DNA from: JBEKOF01 sp050015895
GTDB lineage: Bacteria > Verrucomicrobiota > Verrucomicrobiia > Limisphaerales > Palsa-1400
Direction: 5' to 3'
Assembly: GCA_050015895.1 (NCBI GenBank)
Contig: JBEKAN010000180.1
Span: forward strand, 1-8,773
Length of the DNA stretch: 8,773 bases
A model generated the notes under the pieces. That model was not told the origin of the DNA, searched no databases, and was given only the letters and a program-made list of their open reading frames with translations. This document shows, in pieces, positions 1-5,732 of this stretch. The translations under genes and the position numbers were made by a program. How positions within the stretch are numbered: the stretch's first letter is position 1; each line of letters opens with the position of its first letter.

Positions 1-63
1 GCGCAGTTTTCCCCTTGTGCCAAGGATTCGGTTGACGTTCAATCAACTCAATTCAATTGCATA

Positions 64-1509
64 ATGAGCGACCAATTGTTCTGCCTCGCTTCATGCCAGC
101 ACTGCGGCCAGCACATCGAATTTCCGGCCGAGGGGGCGGGAATGCGTGTGCCTTGTCCGCACTGCGCCATGGAGACGATGTTGAATGAGGAGCGCCCCAC
201 GACTCCGGACACCGGGGAGGAAATCACCGCCGCCGAACTGCAAGCCGCTTTGTCCGGGGTCTTACCGCGTCGTCGAATTTCCATTTTTTACCAGGTTGGC
301 TTGCTCTTGGTGGCGTCTTTCATGGTTCTCCTGCCCCTGGCGTATCTGGCGCTTGCAGCCTTCGCCGCCTACGGCGTGTACTGGTACGCCATCCACGGAT
401 TGGCGCTCTTTTCGAGCTTCGAGGGCGGCTTTCAGTTTCTCATTCTGAAAGGCATTCTCTACGTGGGACCACTCCTGGGAGGCACGGTGGCAGTCATCTT
501 CATGTTCAAACCCATTCTGGCCCGGAGACGCAAAAGCGCTCCCCGCACGGAGATGAATCCGGCCCAGCACCCGCGGCTCTATCAGTTCATCGCGCATCTG
601 AGCGATCTCCTGGGCGTATCCGTGCCCCGGCGCATTTACCTGGACGGTGATTTGAACGCGAGCGCGGGTTTGCGGCGCGGGTGGTTGAGCTTTTTTGGAA
701 GCGATCTGGCCGTCAATCTGGGCCTGCCTCTGGTGGCCGGCATGAACACCCGGCAACTGGCGGCTGTGCTCGCCCATGAGTTGGGGCACTGCTCCCAATT
801 CTTCGCACTGAGGCTCGGCTACGTCGTTGGCAGCATAAATGGTTGGTTCGCCCGCGTCGTCTATGTGCGCGATGCCTGGGACGACGCCTTCGAGGAGTGG
901 GCCAATTCCGTCCAGGACGGGCGACTGCGCTTGATTGTGATCTGCGCCGCCATTGCCGTCTGGCTCTCCAGAAAAATACTCGCCCTTTTCATGCTGGCCG
1001 GCCATGCCGCAAGCTGCTTCTTGTCCCGCCAGATGGAGTTCCACGCGGACGCCTGCGCCGCGGCCGCGGTTGGCTCCGCCGGGGTGGAAAGCATGCTTCT
1101 CCGATTGCAGGAGCAGGCGGTCATCCAATCGTTGGCCTATCCGGGACTCGATCAATTTTGGCGCGCGCGTCGTCAAGTGCCCGACAGCCTGCCGGATTTT
1201 CTCGATCAGTTCGAGCGACGCCTCCCGCCGGACTTCTACGATAAGGCCCGCCTCACACTCCTCAACCAAACCGCTGGCTGGTTTGCCACCCACCCCACCG
1301 CCGCCCAGCGCATCCAAAAGGCCCGCCAGCGCGCCGATCCCGGAATCTTCGCCCTCGAGAAACCAGCCCGCGCGCTCTTCAACGACTTTGCCGCCACGGC
1401 GCGGTTCGTCACACGCCAGCATTACCGGGTCACTCTGCGGATGCCGGTCACCAACCCCATGCTCCGGCCCGCCGGGGAATTTTTTCGCCAGACCATTCCG
1501 GGCCGGTGA
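64..1509 (+). CDS. Zinc-ribbon-fused M48 family membrane metalloprotease
   Basis: A 481-residue zinc-dependent membrane endopeptidase of the M48 (HtpX/Ste24-like) superfamily, probably acting in envelope protein quality control; substrates cannot be inferred. Seen: an N-terminal zinc ribbon with Cys pairs at residues 11/14 and 31/34; hydrophobic spans at about 75-105, 125-150 and 288-318; the zinc-binding HELGH at 238-242; the likely third zinc ligand Glu325 in RQMEFHADA, with Asp329 four residues on; and a late THPTAAQRI segment (409-417), typical of the M48 C-terminal part. The ATG at 64 is chosen because the zinc ribbon begins right after it; no Shine-Dalgarno sequence precedes it. A TTGACG at 32-37 could be a -35 box, but no well-spaced -10 follows. 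It stands alone: enolase begins 254 bases later behind a repeat. The protease family is secure; the role of the ribbon is inferred (protein or nucleic-acid contact, or simply structural). Confidence 0.93.
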   Translation: MSDQLFCLASCQHCGQHIEFPAEGAGMRVPCPHCAMETMLNEERPTTPDTGEEITAAELQAALSGVLPRRRISIFYQVGLLLVASFMVLLPLAYLALAAFAAYGVYWYAIHGLALFSSFEGGFQFLILKGILYVGPLLGGTVAVIFMFKPILARRRKSAPRTEMNPAQHPRLYQFIAHLSDLLGVSVPRRIYLDGDLNASAGLRRGWLSFFGSDLAVNLGLPLVAGMNTRQLAAVLAHELGHCSQFFALRLGYVVGSINGWFARVVYVRDAWDDAFEEWANSVQDGRLRLIVICAAIAVWLSRKILALFMLAGHAASCFLSRQMEFHADACAAAAVGSAGVESMLLRLQEQAVIQSLAYPGLDQFWRARRQVPDSLPDFLDQFERRLPPDFYDKARLTLLNQTAGWFATHPTAAQRIQKARQRADPGIFALEKPARALFNDFAATARFVTRQHYRVTLRMPVTNPMLRPAGEFFRQTIPGR

Positions 1510-1579
1510 CGCGATTTGGCGTCGCAATGGCCTCCTCACCACCTCTGCCCCGCAAACAGGAAGAGGAAGGAAGAGGTAG

Positions 1580-1601
1580 GGCGGGCAGTCCTCTGCCCGC
1601 C
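1580..1601. repeat. Palindromic intergenic repeat (9-bp stem)
   Basis: A perfect inverted repeat: GGCGGGCAG at 1580-1588, loop TCCT, CTGCCCGCC at 1593-1601. It follows a purine-only run (about 1558-1577) and is followed by a GC-rich stretch, not by a T-run, so it does not look like a classical rho-independent terminator. It sits between the M48 protease gene and eno. It resembles the dispersed REP-like palindromes of GC-rich bacteria; whether it is repeated in this genome cannot be seen, as only one copy is in the window. Confidence 0.7.
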
Positions 1602-1686
1602 GAGGCGCGCGCCAAGTTCCCGTTCCACCACCCCAGGCTGGCGCAATCCGGCCGCGTTTTTTCCTCTGGCGCTTTTTCCCCCGCGC

Positions 1687-1715
1687 TTGCACAATCCACC
1701 ATGAACTGTTCTTAT
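1687..1715 (+). promoter_or_regulatory. Possible sigma-70-type promoter for eno
   Basis: TTGCAC at 1687-1692 and TCTTAT at 1710-1715 are separated by 17 bases; each matches the consensus at four of six positions. Transcription would start near 1722, giving a roughly 40-base A-rich leader (1723-1763) with no Shine-Dalgarno motif before the eno ATG. Based on eye inspection only. Confidence 0.35.
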
Positions 1716-1763
1716 CGAACATTGGCCATTAACGCAAAAATCTAAAACGAACACGAAAACTCC

Positions 1764-3038
1764 ATGAGCACTATTTCTGACATCAAGGCGCGCGAAATCC
1801 TCGATTCCCGCGGCAACCCAACCGTCGAAGTGGACGTCCTCCTGGCCTCCGGCGCCGCCGGCCGCGCCGCCGTCCCCTCCGGCGCCAGCACCGGCGAACA
1901 CGAGGCCCTCGAACTGCGCGACGGCGACAAAAACCGTTTCCTCGGCAAAGGCGTCACCAAAGCCGTCAAAAACGTCACCGACAAAATCCTCCCCGCCGTC
2001 CGCGGCCTGGATTCCCTGGATCAACTCTCCCTGGACCGCGCCATGCTCCAATTGGACGGCACGGACACCAAATCCGTCCTGGGCGCCAACGCCATCCTCG
2101 CCGTTTCCCTGGCCAATGCCAAGGCCGCCGCCGCCTTTCTGGGTCTGCCGCTCTTCAAGCACATCGGCGGCCCCAACGCCAAAGTCCTCCCCGTCCCCAT
2201 GGCCAACGTCATCAACGGCGGCGCCCATTCCGACGCCCCCATTGATTTCCAGGAATTCATGATCGTTCCCAAGGGCCTGCCCACTTTCTCCCTGGGCCTG
2301 CGCGCCATCGTCGAGGTCTTCCACGCCCTCAAATCCGTCCTCAAGAAAAAAGGCCTCTCCACTCTCGTCGGCGACGAGGGCGGATTCGCCCCCAAACTCG
2401 ACAGCGCCGAGGCCGCCATTGAGGCCATCCTCCAAGCCATCAAGGACGCCGGCTACAAGCCCGGCAAGGATATTTTCCTCGCCTTGGACCCCGCCTCCTC
2501 CGAGTTCTACGACAAGGAATCCGACCGCTATATCTTCAAAAAGAGCACCGGCCGCAAGCTGACCGGCGACGAGATGATCGCCTTCTACATCGAGTTGGTC
2601 GCCAAATACCCCATCATCAGCATTGAGGACGGCCTTGCCGAAGACGACTGGAAGAGCTGGAAGACCATGACCGAAAAAATGGGTGACAAAATCCAGTTGG
2701 TCGGCGACGACATTTTCGTCACCAACGTCAAATTCCTGCGCAAAGGCATTGATCTGGGCGTGGCCAACTCCATTCTGGTCAAAGTCAACCAGATCGGCTC
2801 CCTCACCGAGACCCTCGACGCCATCGAACTGGCGAAGGAAAACGGCTATACCTCCGTCATCAGCCACCGTTCCGGGGAGACCGAGGACGCCACCATCGCC
2901 GACATCGCCGTGGCCACCAACGCCGGTCAGATCAAGACCGGTTCCCTGAGCCGGACCGACCGGGTTGCCAAATACAACCAACTCCTGCGCATCGAGCAAC
3001 TCCTCGGCAAAAATGCCGTGTACGGTGGAAAGACCTGA
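1764..3038 (+). CDS. eno: Enolase (phosphopyruvate hydratase)
   Basis: Cytoplasmic glycolytic enzyme converting 2-phosphoglycerate to phosphoenolpyruvate, and a component of the RNA degradosome in some bacteria. The 424 residues are full length for the family. Seen: SGASTGEHEALELRD (39-53) forming the mobile loop; NGGAHSD (151-157) with His155; FQEFMIVP (162-169) with Glu164; GDEGGFAP (203-210) with the general acid Glu205; magnesium ligands Asp242 (LDPASSEFY), Glu288 (SIEDGL) and Asp315 (VGDDIFVTN); catalytic base Lys340 in LVKVNQIGS; the SHRSGETED signature (367-375); and Lys391 in IKTGSLSR. All expected catalytic residues are present. Third codon positions are overwhelmingly C or G, as expected for a highly expressed gene in a GC-rich genome. 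The ATG at 1764 fits the family N-terminus. There is no Shine-Dalgarno sequence; the leader is A-rich. A small membrane-protein gene starts 96 bases downstream with no terminator seen between. Confidence 0.99.
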   Translation: MSTISDIKAREILDSRGNPTVEVDVLLASGAAGRAAVPSGASTGEHEALELRDGDKNRFLGKGVTKAVKNVTDKILPAVRGLDSLDQLSLDRAMLQLDGTDTKSVLGANAILAVSLANAKAAAAFLGLPLFKHIGGPNAKVLPVPMANVINGGAHSDAPIDFQEFMIVPKGLPTFSLGLRAIVEVFHALKSVLKKKGLSTLVGDEGGFAPKLDSAEAAIEAILQAIKDAGYKPGKDIFLALDPASSEFYDKESDRYIFKKSTGRKLTGDEMIAFYIELVAKYPIISIEDGLAEDDWKSWKTMTEKMGDKIQLVGDDIFVTNVKFLRKGIDLGVANSILVKVNQIGSLTETLDAIELAKENGYTSVISHRSGETEDATIADIAVATNAGQIKTGSLSRTDRVAKYNQLLRIEQLLGKNAVYGGKT

Positions 3039-3134
3039 TCGCCCCGGGGAGGGGTGCGTCCTTGCTTTGGTGGGTCTTTGACCTGTGCCGCCGTTTTCCA
3101 ATCGGCCGGCCCGGGGACGGTGTGCCGTGCATTT

Positions 3135-3422
3135 ATGATCAAAGTTGCCATCAGCCTTTTGGTCGGGTTCGGAATTCTTATGTTCGCGGCGGCCTTCGTG
3201 TGGGCGCTTCGCATCCAGCGTTACATCCAATCGCACGGGGGGCATTCAGCCTGCTCCGTCTTTAACGGGGCCATTTGGCGGGATTACAGGACAGCGCGCC
3301 AGATTTCGAAACGTGTCGGCCGGAAGCCCGCCTTTCTGATTTGGTTCGAGGCATTGGCCATCGCCGCACTGCTGTTCTTCATACTTGGTGGTTTTGCCTT
3401 GTTGATTGAGGGTTTCAAATGA
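3135..3422 (+). CDS. Small two-span membrane protein, unknown function
   Basis: A 95-residue protein I do not recognise. Hydrophobic segments lie at about residues 4-26 and 67-91, joined by a basic, polar loop of about 40 residues (including RTARQISKRVGRKP, 52-65), which suggests two membrane spans with the loop in the cytoplasm by the positive-inside rule. The ATG at 3135 opens directly into the first span; a GTG at 3054 in the same frame would add a 27-residue leader without membrane-protein character and with its GGAGG only one base away, so it is disfavoured. The stop overlaps the start of the lipoprotein gene by four bases (ATGA), indicating translational coupling and probably a joint role at the membrane. 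It could belong to the eno transcript. Confidence 0.75.
   Translation: MIKVAISLLVGFGILMFAAAFVWALRIQRYIQSHGGHSACSVFNGAIWRDYRTARQISKRVGRKPAFLIWFEALAIAALLFFILGGFALLIEGFK
3408..3412 (+). promoter_or_regulatory. Shine-Dalgarno site of the lipoprotein gene
   Basis: GAGGG six bases before the ATG at 3419 and inside the end of the preceding gene. It supports the upstream start of the lipoprotein over the in-frame ATG at 3461. It is one of only two clear Shine-Dalgarno sites in the window; the other precedes the Ser/Thr kinase. Confidence 0.6.
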
Positions 3423-5122
3423 ATATTGCTTTTATGGAAAAAGTGAGCGCTCATTCGGGCATGAATCTCCGTTCCCTGCCTGCCAAACTCCGCCTCGCCT
3501 CCTGCCTGTCCGTTGCCCTCTTGCTGACCGGCTGCTTCGACACCAAGGAGGAATTCACCCTCAACCCGGACGGCTCCGGCAAAGTGGTCCACGAATCAAC
3601 TTTCCAAGACATTATTTCCGCTGACAGCGATACAAACGATCAGCAAGAGAGCCTGCGCCAGACCATCAAAAATGTGCTGACGGAATCCGAAGGCGTCGAA
3701 GCCTGGCGCGATGTCACCTACAAGCGGCTGGATGAGGACCGGACATTTTTCCGCGCCACAGCTTATTTCAAAGACCTTTCCAAACTCAAAATCTACAACC
3801 AGACCGAGCTTTTTTTCCTGTGGCGAAGCTCGGCGGACGGCAAGCTGCTTCTGAATCTGCGGGCGAAGGAGGACCATTCGAATCAGAAATTGACGCCGCC
3901 CAAGGAGCCGGCCCTGACGGAAACGCTGTCCCCCGAAGAACAGGCAAAAAAACTCAAAGAGGTCCGGGCCGACTATCGGAAGGCCAGGTTCATGATGGCC
4001 GAAGTTCTCGGCCCCAACACTCAGGAGACTCTATTTCATCTGCCCGGCACAGTCAGCCAGACATCCAACTTTCAAACCGAATCCTCCGGCGCCCTCAAGC
4101 TGGAGTTCGATGGGGTCAACTTCATTCACGCCCTGGACAAACTCGCATCCAACGACGCCTGGATGCTAAAGAATGCCTCCGCCTTTTTTGGGAGAAGCAT
4201 AAACGACGATCTCGCCTTCGACGACCCGGACCTAAATGAAATTATTTATGGCAGCAAATCGCCCGTGCAAGCTGTGGTCGGCGGGCCGACCGCGCCGCTC
4301 TTCGATTACGCCGCCGAAGTTGCCGCGGCCAAGAAGGATTTTGCCGCCACTGCGGAGGAACTCGGGATCAGACCGGCCTTCTTCGCCCCTCCCGCACAGG
4401 GCGAGCCTCTGAAGAATCTCTCGGTGGCGGGCGTGCAATTCGTCAATGAGACGGAGCGGAAACGGGATCTGCGCGCCTTCGGAAGCTGGCACGCCGGATA
4501 CACGCTGGCGGTGGCCGCTGAATTTTCCGGCAGCGTGCTGCACGATACCGTGGAAGGCGAAGTCGAAACCGCCATCGCCGATGATGGCAGCAGCCTGCTG
4601 CCCGAAAAGGACTCTGACCGGAAAATCCGCTCAACCGAGTTGTCGAACGACAGAACTGCCGTCATGTTCGAAGTGCCGATGAAGCTGCCGCCAAAGGGTG
4701 TTTCGGGTTTCAAAGAGATTTCCGGGCATTTGCAATACAAGGTTGCCGACGGCGTCAAAGAAGTGGACCTGGGCATCACGGAGTTGGAAAAGGGCGCCAA
4801 GGGAACCATGCTGGGCGCGCGGATTGCGTCCATCGGGGAAGTCTCAAAAAACGGCGGGGCGCAGGAATTGGAGCTGGAACTAAATGTCCCCGATGACCAG
4901 ATCAAATCGGTCGCTCTTGTTGCCGACGGGGAAAAGACCGAGTTGGATCGGGACGCTTCGTTTTCCTTTCCCGATTCATGCACGCTGAATTTGACCTCCG
5001 AGCACGCATACCCCGCCAAAGGCCTCCTGTTTGTGGAGATGTATGATAACCTCCGCACCTATAAGGCGCCCTTCAAGCTCCAGAACATCAGCCTGCTCGG
5101 CGGCAGCGCGGCTGGAAAATAG
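3419..5122 (+). CDS. Predicted lipoprotein of unknown function
   Basis: A 567-residue predicted lipoprotein. Basic residues precede a short hydrophobic core (about 26-37) and a lipobox LLTGC with the lipidated Cys39; the mature protein begins CFDTKEEFTLNPDGSG. The segment after the anchor alternates charged and aromatic residues like a beta-rich domain. A Lys/Glu-rich stretch (about 160-195) is probably helical, a Gly/Pro/Ala-rich linker follows (about 280-330), and the C-terminal part (about 335-560) again looks beta-rich. Residue 39 has no Asp at the +2 position (it is Phe), so by Enterobacteria rules outer-membrane sorting would be expected; this rule may not hold here. Start: ATG 3419 overlaps the previous stop and has GAGGG upstream; ATG 3461 would give a more typical short signal peptide (25 residues to Cys). 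No catalytic motif is visible. A PVC-group surface or periplasmic protein is the best description; function unknown. Confidence 0.87.
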   Translation: MNIAFMEKVSAHSGMNLRSLPAKLRLASCLSVALLLTGCFDTKEEFTLNPDGSGKVVHESTFQDIISADSDTNDQQESLRQTIKNVLTESEGVEAWRDVTYKRLDEDRTFFRATAYFKDLSKLKIYNQTELFFLWRSSADGKLLLNLRAKEDHSNQKLTPPKEPALTETLSPEEQAKKLKEVRADYRKARFMMAEVLGPNTQETLFHLPGTVSQTSNFQTESSGALKLEFDGVNFIHALDKLASNDAWMLKNASAFFGRSINDDLAFDDPDLNEIIYGSKSPVQAVVGGPTAPLFDYAAEVAAAKKDFAATAEELGIRPAFFAPPAQGEPLKNLSVAGVQFVNETERKRDLRAFGSWHAGYTLAVAAEFSGSVLHDTVEGEVETAIADDGSSLLPEKDSDRKIRSTELSNDRTAVMFEVPMKLPPKGVSGFKEISGHLQYKVADGVKEVDLGITELEKGAKGTMLGARIASIGEVSKNGGAQELELELNVPDDQIKSVALVADGEKTELDRDASFSFPDSCTLNLTSEHAYPAKGLLFVEMYDNLRTYKAPFKLQNISLLGGSAAGK

Positions 5123-5153
5123 CCCGGCGCGGATTCACAACTTTGGACGAACT

Positions 5154-5304
5154 ATGGAATTCACAACCCAAGAAACGAAACTGATAGAGCGCCTGCGCAA
5201 GCAAGATCGCCTTTGGTCTGGTCGCCCTTTTTGCGTTCGTCATCTTGGCCATTATTGTGGCATCGGTCAGCGCCGTGTCCGCTCTCATGGACTCGGTCCA
5301 ATGA
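5154..5304 (+). pseudogene. Small single-span membrane protein gene, broken by a +1 frameshift
   Basis: The ATG at 5154 opens a hydrophilic N-terminus, MEFTTQETKLIERLRKQ (17 residues). From there the same frame gives non-membrane sequence. The next frame, from 5206, reads IAFGLVALFAFVILAII followed by VASVSAVSALMDSVQ and a TGA at 5302-5304: a clean transmembrane helix with a short polar tail. That second frame has a TAG at 5185-5187 and no start codon afterwards, so it cannot be translated alone. Joining the two gives a sensible protein of about 49 residues with a cytoplasmic helix and one membrane anchor. A one-base deletion, two-base insertion or sequencing error near 5188-5206 explains this; no slippery heptamer typical of programmed frameshifting is seen. 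It lies 31 bases after the lipoprotein gene, so it may be the third member of that unit. Confidence 0.6.
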
Positions 5305-5342
5305 ACATGCGCGTTGAACAACCAGATTTTTCCAGATTGCAC

Positions 5343-5371
5343 TTGACAAATCCTTCGCTATGTGATACCAC
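5343..5371 (+). promoter_or_regulatory. Possible promoter with consensus -35 box
   Basis: A perfect TTGACA at 5343-5348, then 17 bases to TACCAC at 5366-5371 (three of six matches to the -10 consensus); alternatively GATACC at 5364-5369 with a TG one base upstream resembles an extended -10, but with a 15-base spacer. It would start transcription near 5378, ahead of the structured interval, not of a recognisable gene; the target could be a small RNA or the distant PfkB gene. Confidence 0.35.
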
Positions 5372-5414
5372 TTCTCGCAGCATGAGGCCAAAGGAAACAA
5401 ACGTCAGAACCGGC

Positions 5415-5434
5415 CCGGACGACCATCCGTCCGG
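5415..5434. repeat. Hairpin, 7-bp stem
   Basis: CCGGACG at 5415-5421 and CGTCCGG at 5428-5434 pair perfectly around a six-base loop ACCATC. No T-run follows on either side, so an intrinsic terminator is unlikely. It lies 44 bases after the possible -10 box at 5366 and would be near the 5' end of a transcript from that promoter. Confidence 0.5.
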
Positions 5435-5456
5435 CGCGGCGCCAGTGATTTCGCGT

Positions 5457-5473
5457 CAAAGTGGCGCAAAGTG
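5457..5473. repeat. CAAAGTG direct repeat, 10-base spacing
   Basis: CAAAGTG at 5457-5463 and again at 5467-5473, starting exactly ten bases apart, with CAAAATC following at 5475-5481. The pair is enclosed by the inverted arms TGATTT (5446-5451) and AAATCA (5477-5482). One helical turn between copies is what a tandem-binding regulator would need, but two short copies alone are weak evidence. Confidence 0.4.
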
Positions 5474-5525
5474 TCAAAATCAGCCCACGCGAGACAAATC
5501 AGTGGATTCCCACCCATCAGGGCGA

Positions 5526-5562
5526 ATTCGACCAAATTCAAGTGAATTCAAGCATATTCAAG
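5526..5562. repeat. Phased ATTCAAG direct repeats, 10-base period
   Basis: ATTCAAG begins at 5536, 5546 and 5556, each exactly ten bases apart, with a weaker first unit ATTCGAC at 5526. Three exact seven-base copies in perfect 10-base register are unlikely by chance in a window this size. The first and second copies also form the inverted repeat AATTCA-AG-TGAATT (5535-5548), and the last ATTCAA (5556-5561) can pair with TTGAAT (5580-5585). This fits an operator bound on one face of the helix, or short slippage duplications. It lies 170-207 bases before the PfkB gene start. Confidence 0.7.
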
Positions 5563-5591
5563 TTAGAAAAATAATTTTTTTGAATGAAAAT

Positions 5592-5609
5592 GGCAAAATC
5601 GGCAAAATC
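5592..5609. repeat. GGCAAAATC tandem repeat (2 copies)
   Basis: Two perfect adjacent copies of the 9-base unit GGCAAAATC at 5592-5600 and 5601-5609, immediately after an A+T-rich patch containing a run of seven T. Probably a slippage duplication; a regulatory role is possible but unsupported. Confidence 0.6.
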
Positions 5610-5641
5610 GGGGCGCGCAAACCCGATCGAGGCAATGACTT

Positions 5642-5660
5642 GAGACCGCCCTGCGGTCTT
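5642..5660. repeat. Hairpin, 7-bp stem with 3-base loop
   Basis: AGACCGC at 5643-5649 and GCGGTCT at 5653-5659 pair perfectly around CCT, with a possible extra G-U pair at 5642/5660. The downstream sequence is TGAAATTGG with no T-run, so it is not a standard intrinsic terminator. It stands about 26 bases before a possible -35 box for the PfkB gene. Confidence 0.55.
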
Positions 5661-5685
5661 GAAATTGGCCGCCCGGCGCCCTAAC

Positions 5686-5714
5686 TTGACGCCGGTTCCA
5701 CAACTTTGGAGATT
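5686..5714 (+). promoter_or_regulatory. Possible promoter of the PfkB-family gene
   Basis: TTGACG at 5686-5691 (five of six to the -35 consensus), then 17 bases to GAGATT at 5709-5714 (three of six) or 18 bases to AGATTA. Transcription would begin near 5721, giving a short leader before the ATG at 5733. Weak -10; eye inspection only. Confidence 0.3.
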
Positions 5715-5732
5715 AAGCCAGAAATTCTCAAT

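Larger units (their letters stand above)
5305..5732. other. Structured intergenic region without a convincing gene
   Basis: About 430 bases between the broken membrane-protein gene and the PfkB kinase gene. An open frame from ATG 5382 to 5684 exists, but its product is polar, of low complexity, passes through the repeats and resembles nothing known, so I do not call it. The interval holds a possible promoter (5343-5371), two hairpins (5415-5434, 5642-5660), direct repeats at exact 10-base spacing (5457-5473 and 5526-5562), an A+T-rich patch (5563-5591) and a 9-base tandem repeat (5592-5609). Such density suggests a regulatory region or a small RNA, or the decayed remains of a repeat element. 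Confidence 0.6.

Noticed and set aside
262..1722. Long open frame on the minus strand opposite the M48 protease gene
   Set aside because: It is antisense to a secure gene; GC-rich third positions leave the opposite strand free of stops. The product has no domain character.
3054..3134. Upstream GTG start for the small membrane protein
   Set aside because: The GGAGG before it is only one base away, and the extra 27 residues do not look like part of the protein, which begins naturally with its first membrane span at ATG 3135.
3039..3134. Terminator after enolase
   Set aside because: There is a GC-rich stretch with a short CCCCGGGG, but no stable stem followed by a T-run; read-through into the next gene remains possible.
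1536..3245. 569-codon open frame on the minus strand opposite enolase
   Set aside because: Shadow of eno: a Gly/Asp/Val-rich product mirroring the C-ending codons of the sense strand.
4306..5058. 250-codon minus-strand open frame opposite the lipoprotein
   Set aside because: Ser/Pro-rich product without domain features; the sense strand has a signal peptide, lipobox and coupling to its neighbour.
5382..5684. 100-codon plus-strand open frame from ATG 5382
   Set aside because: A consensus -35 lies upstream, but the product is polar, runs through repeats and a tandem duplication, and shows no protein-like pattern. Better read as non-coding.
5136..5710. 12-base direct repeat CACAACTTTGGA at 5136-5147 and 5699-5710, as possible ends of a 563-base insertion
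   Set aside because: In a window of this size a couple of exact 12-base pairs are expected by chance, and no terminal inverted repeats or transposase lie between them. Both copies precede start codons, which may be coincidence.
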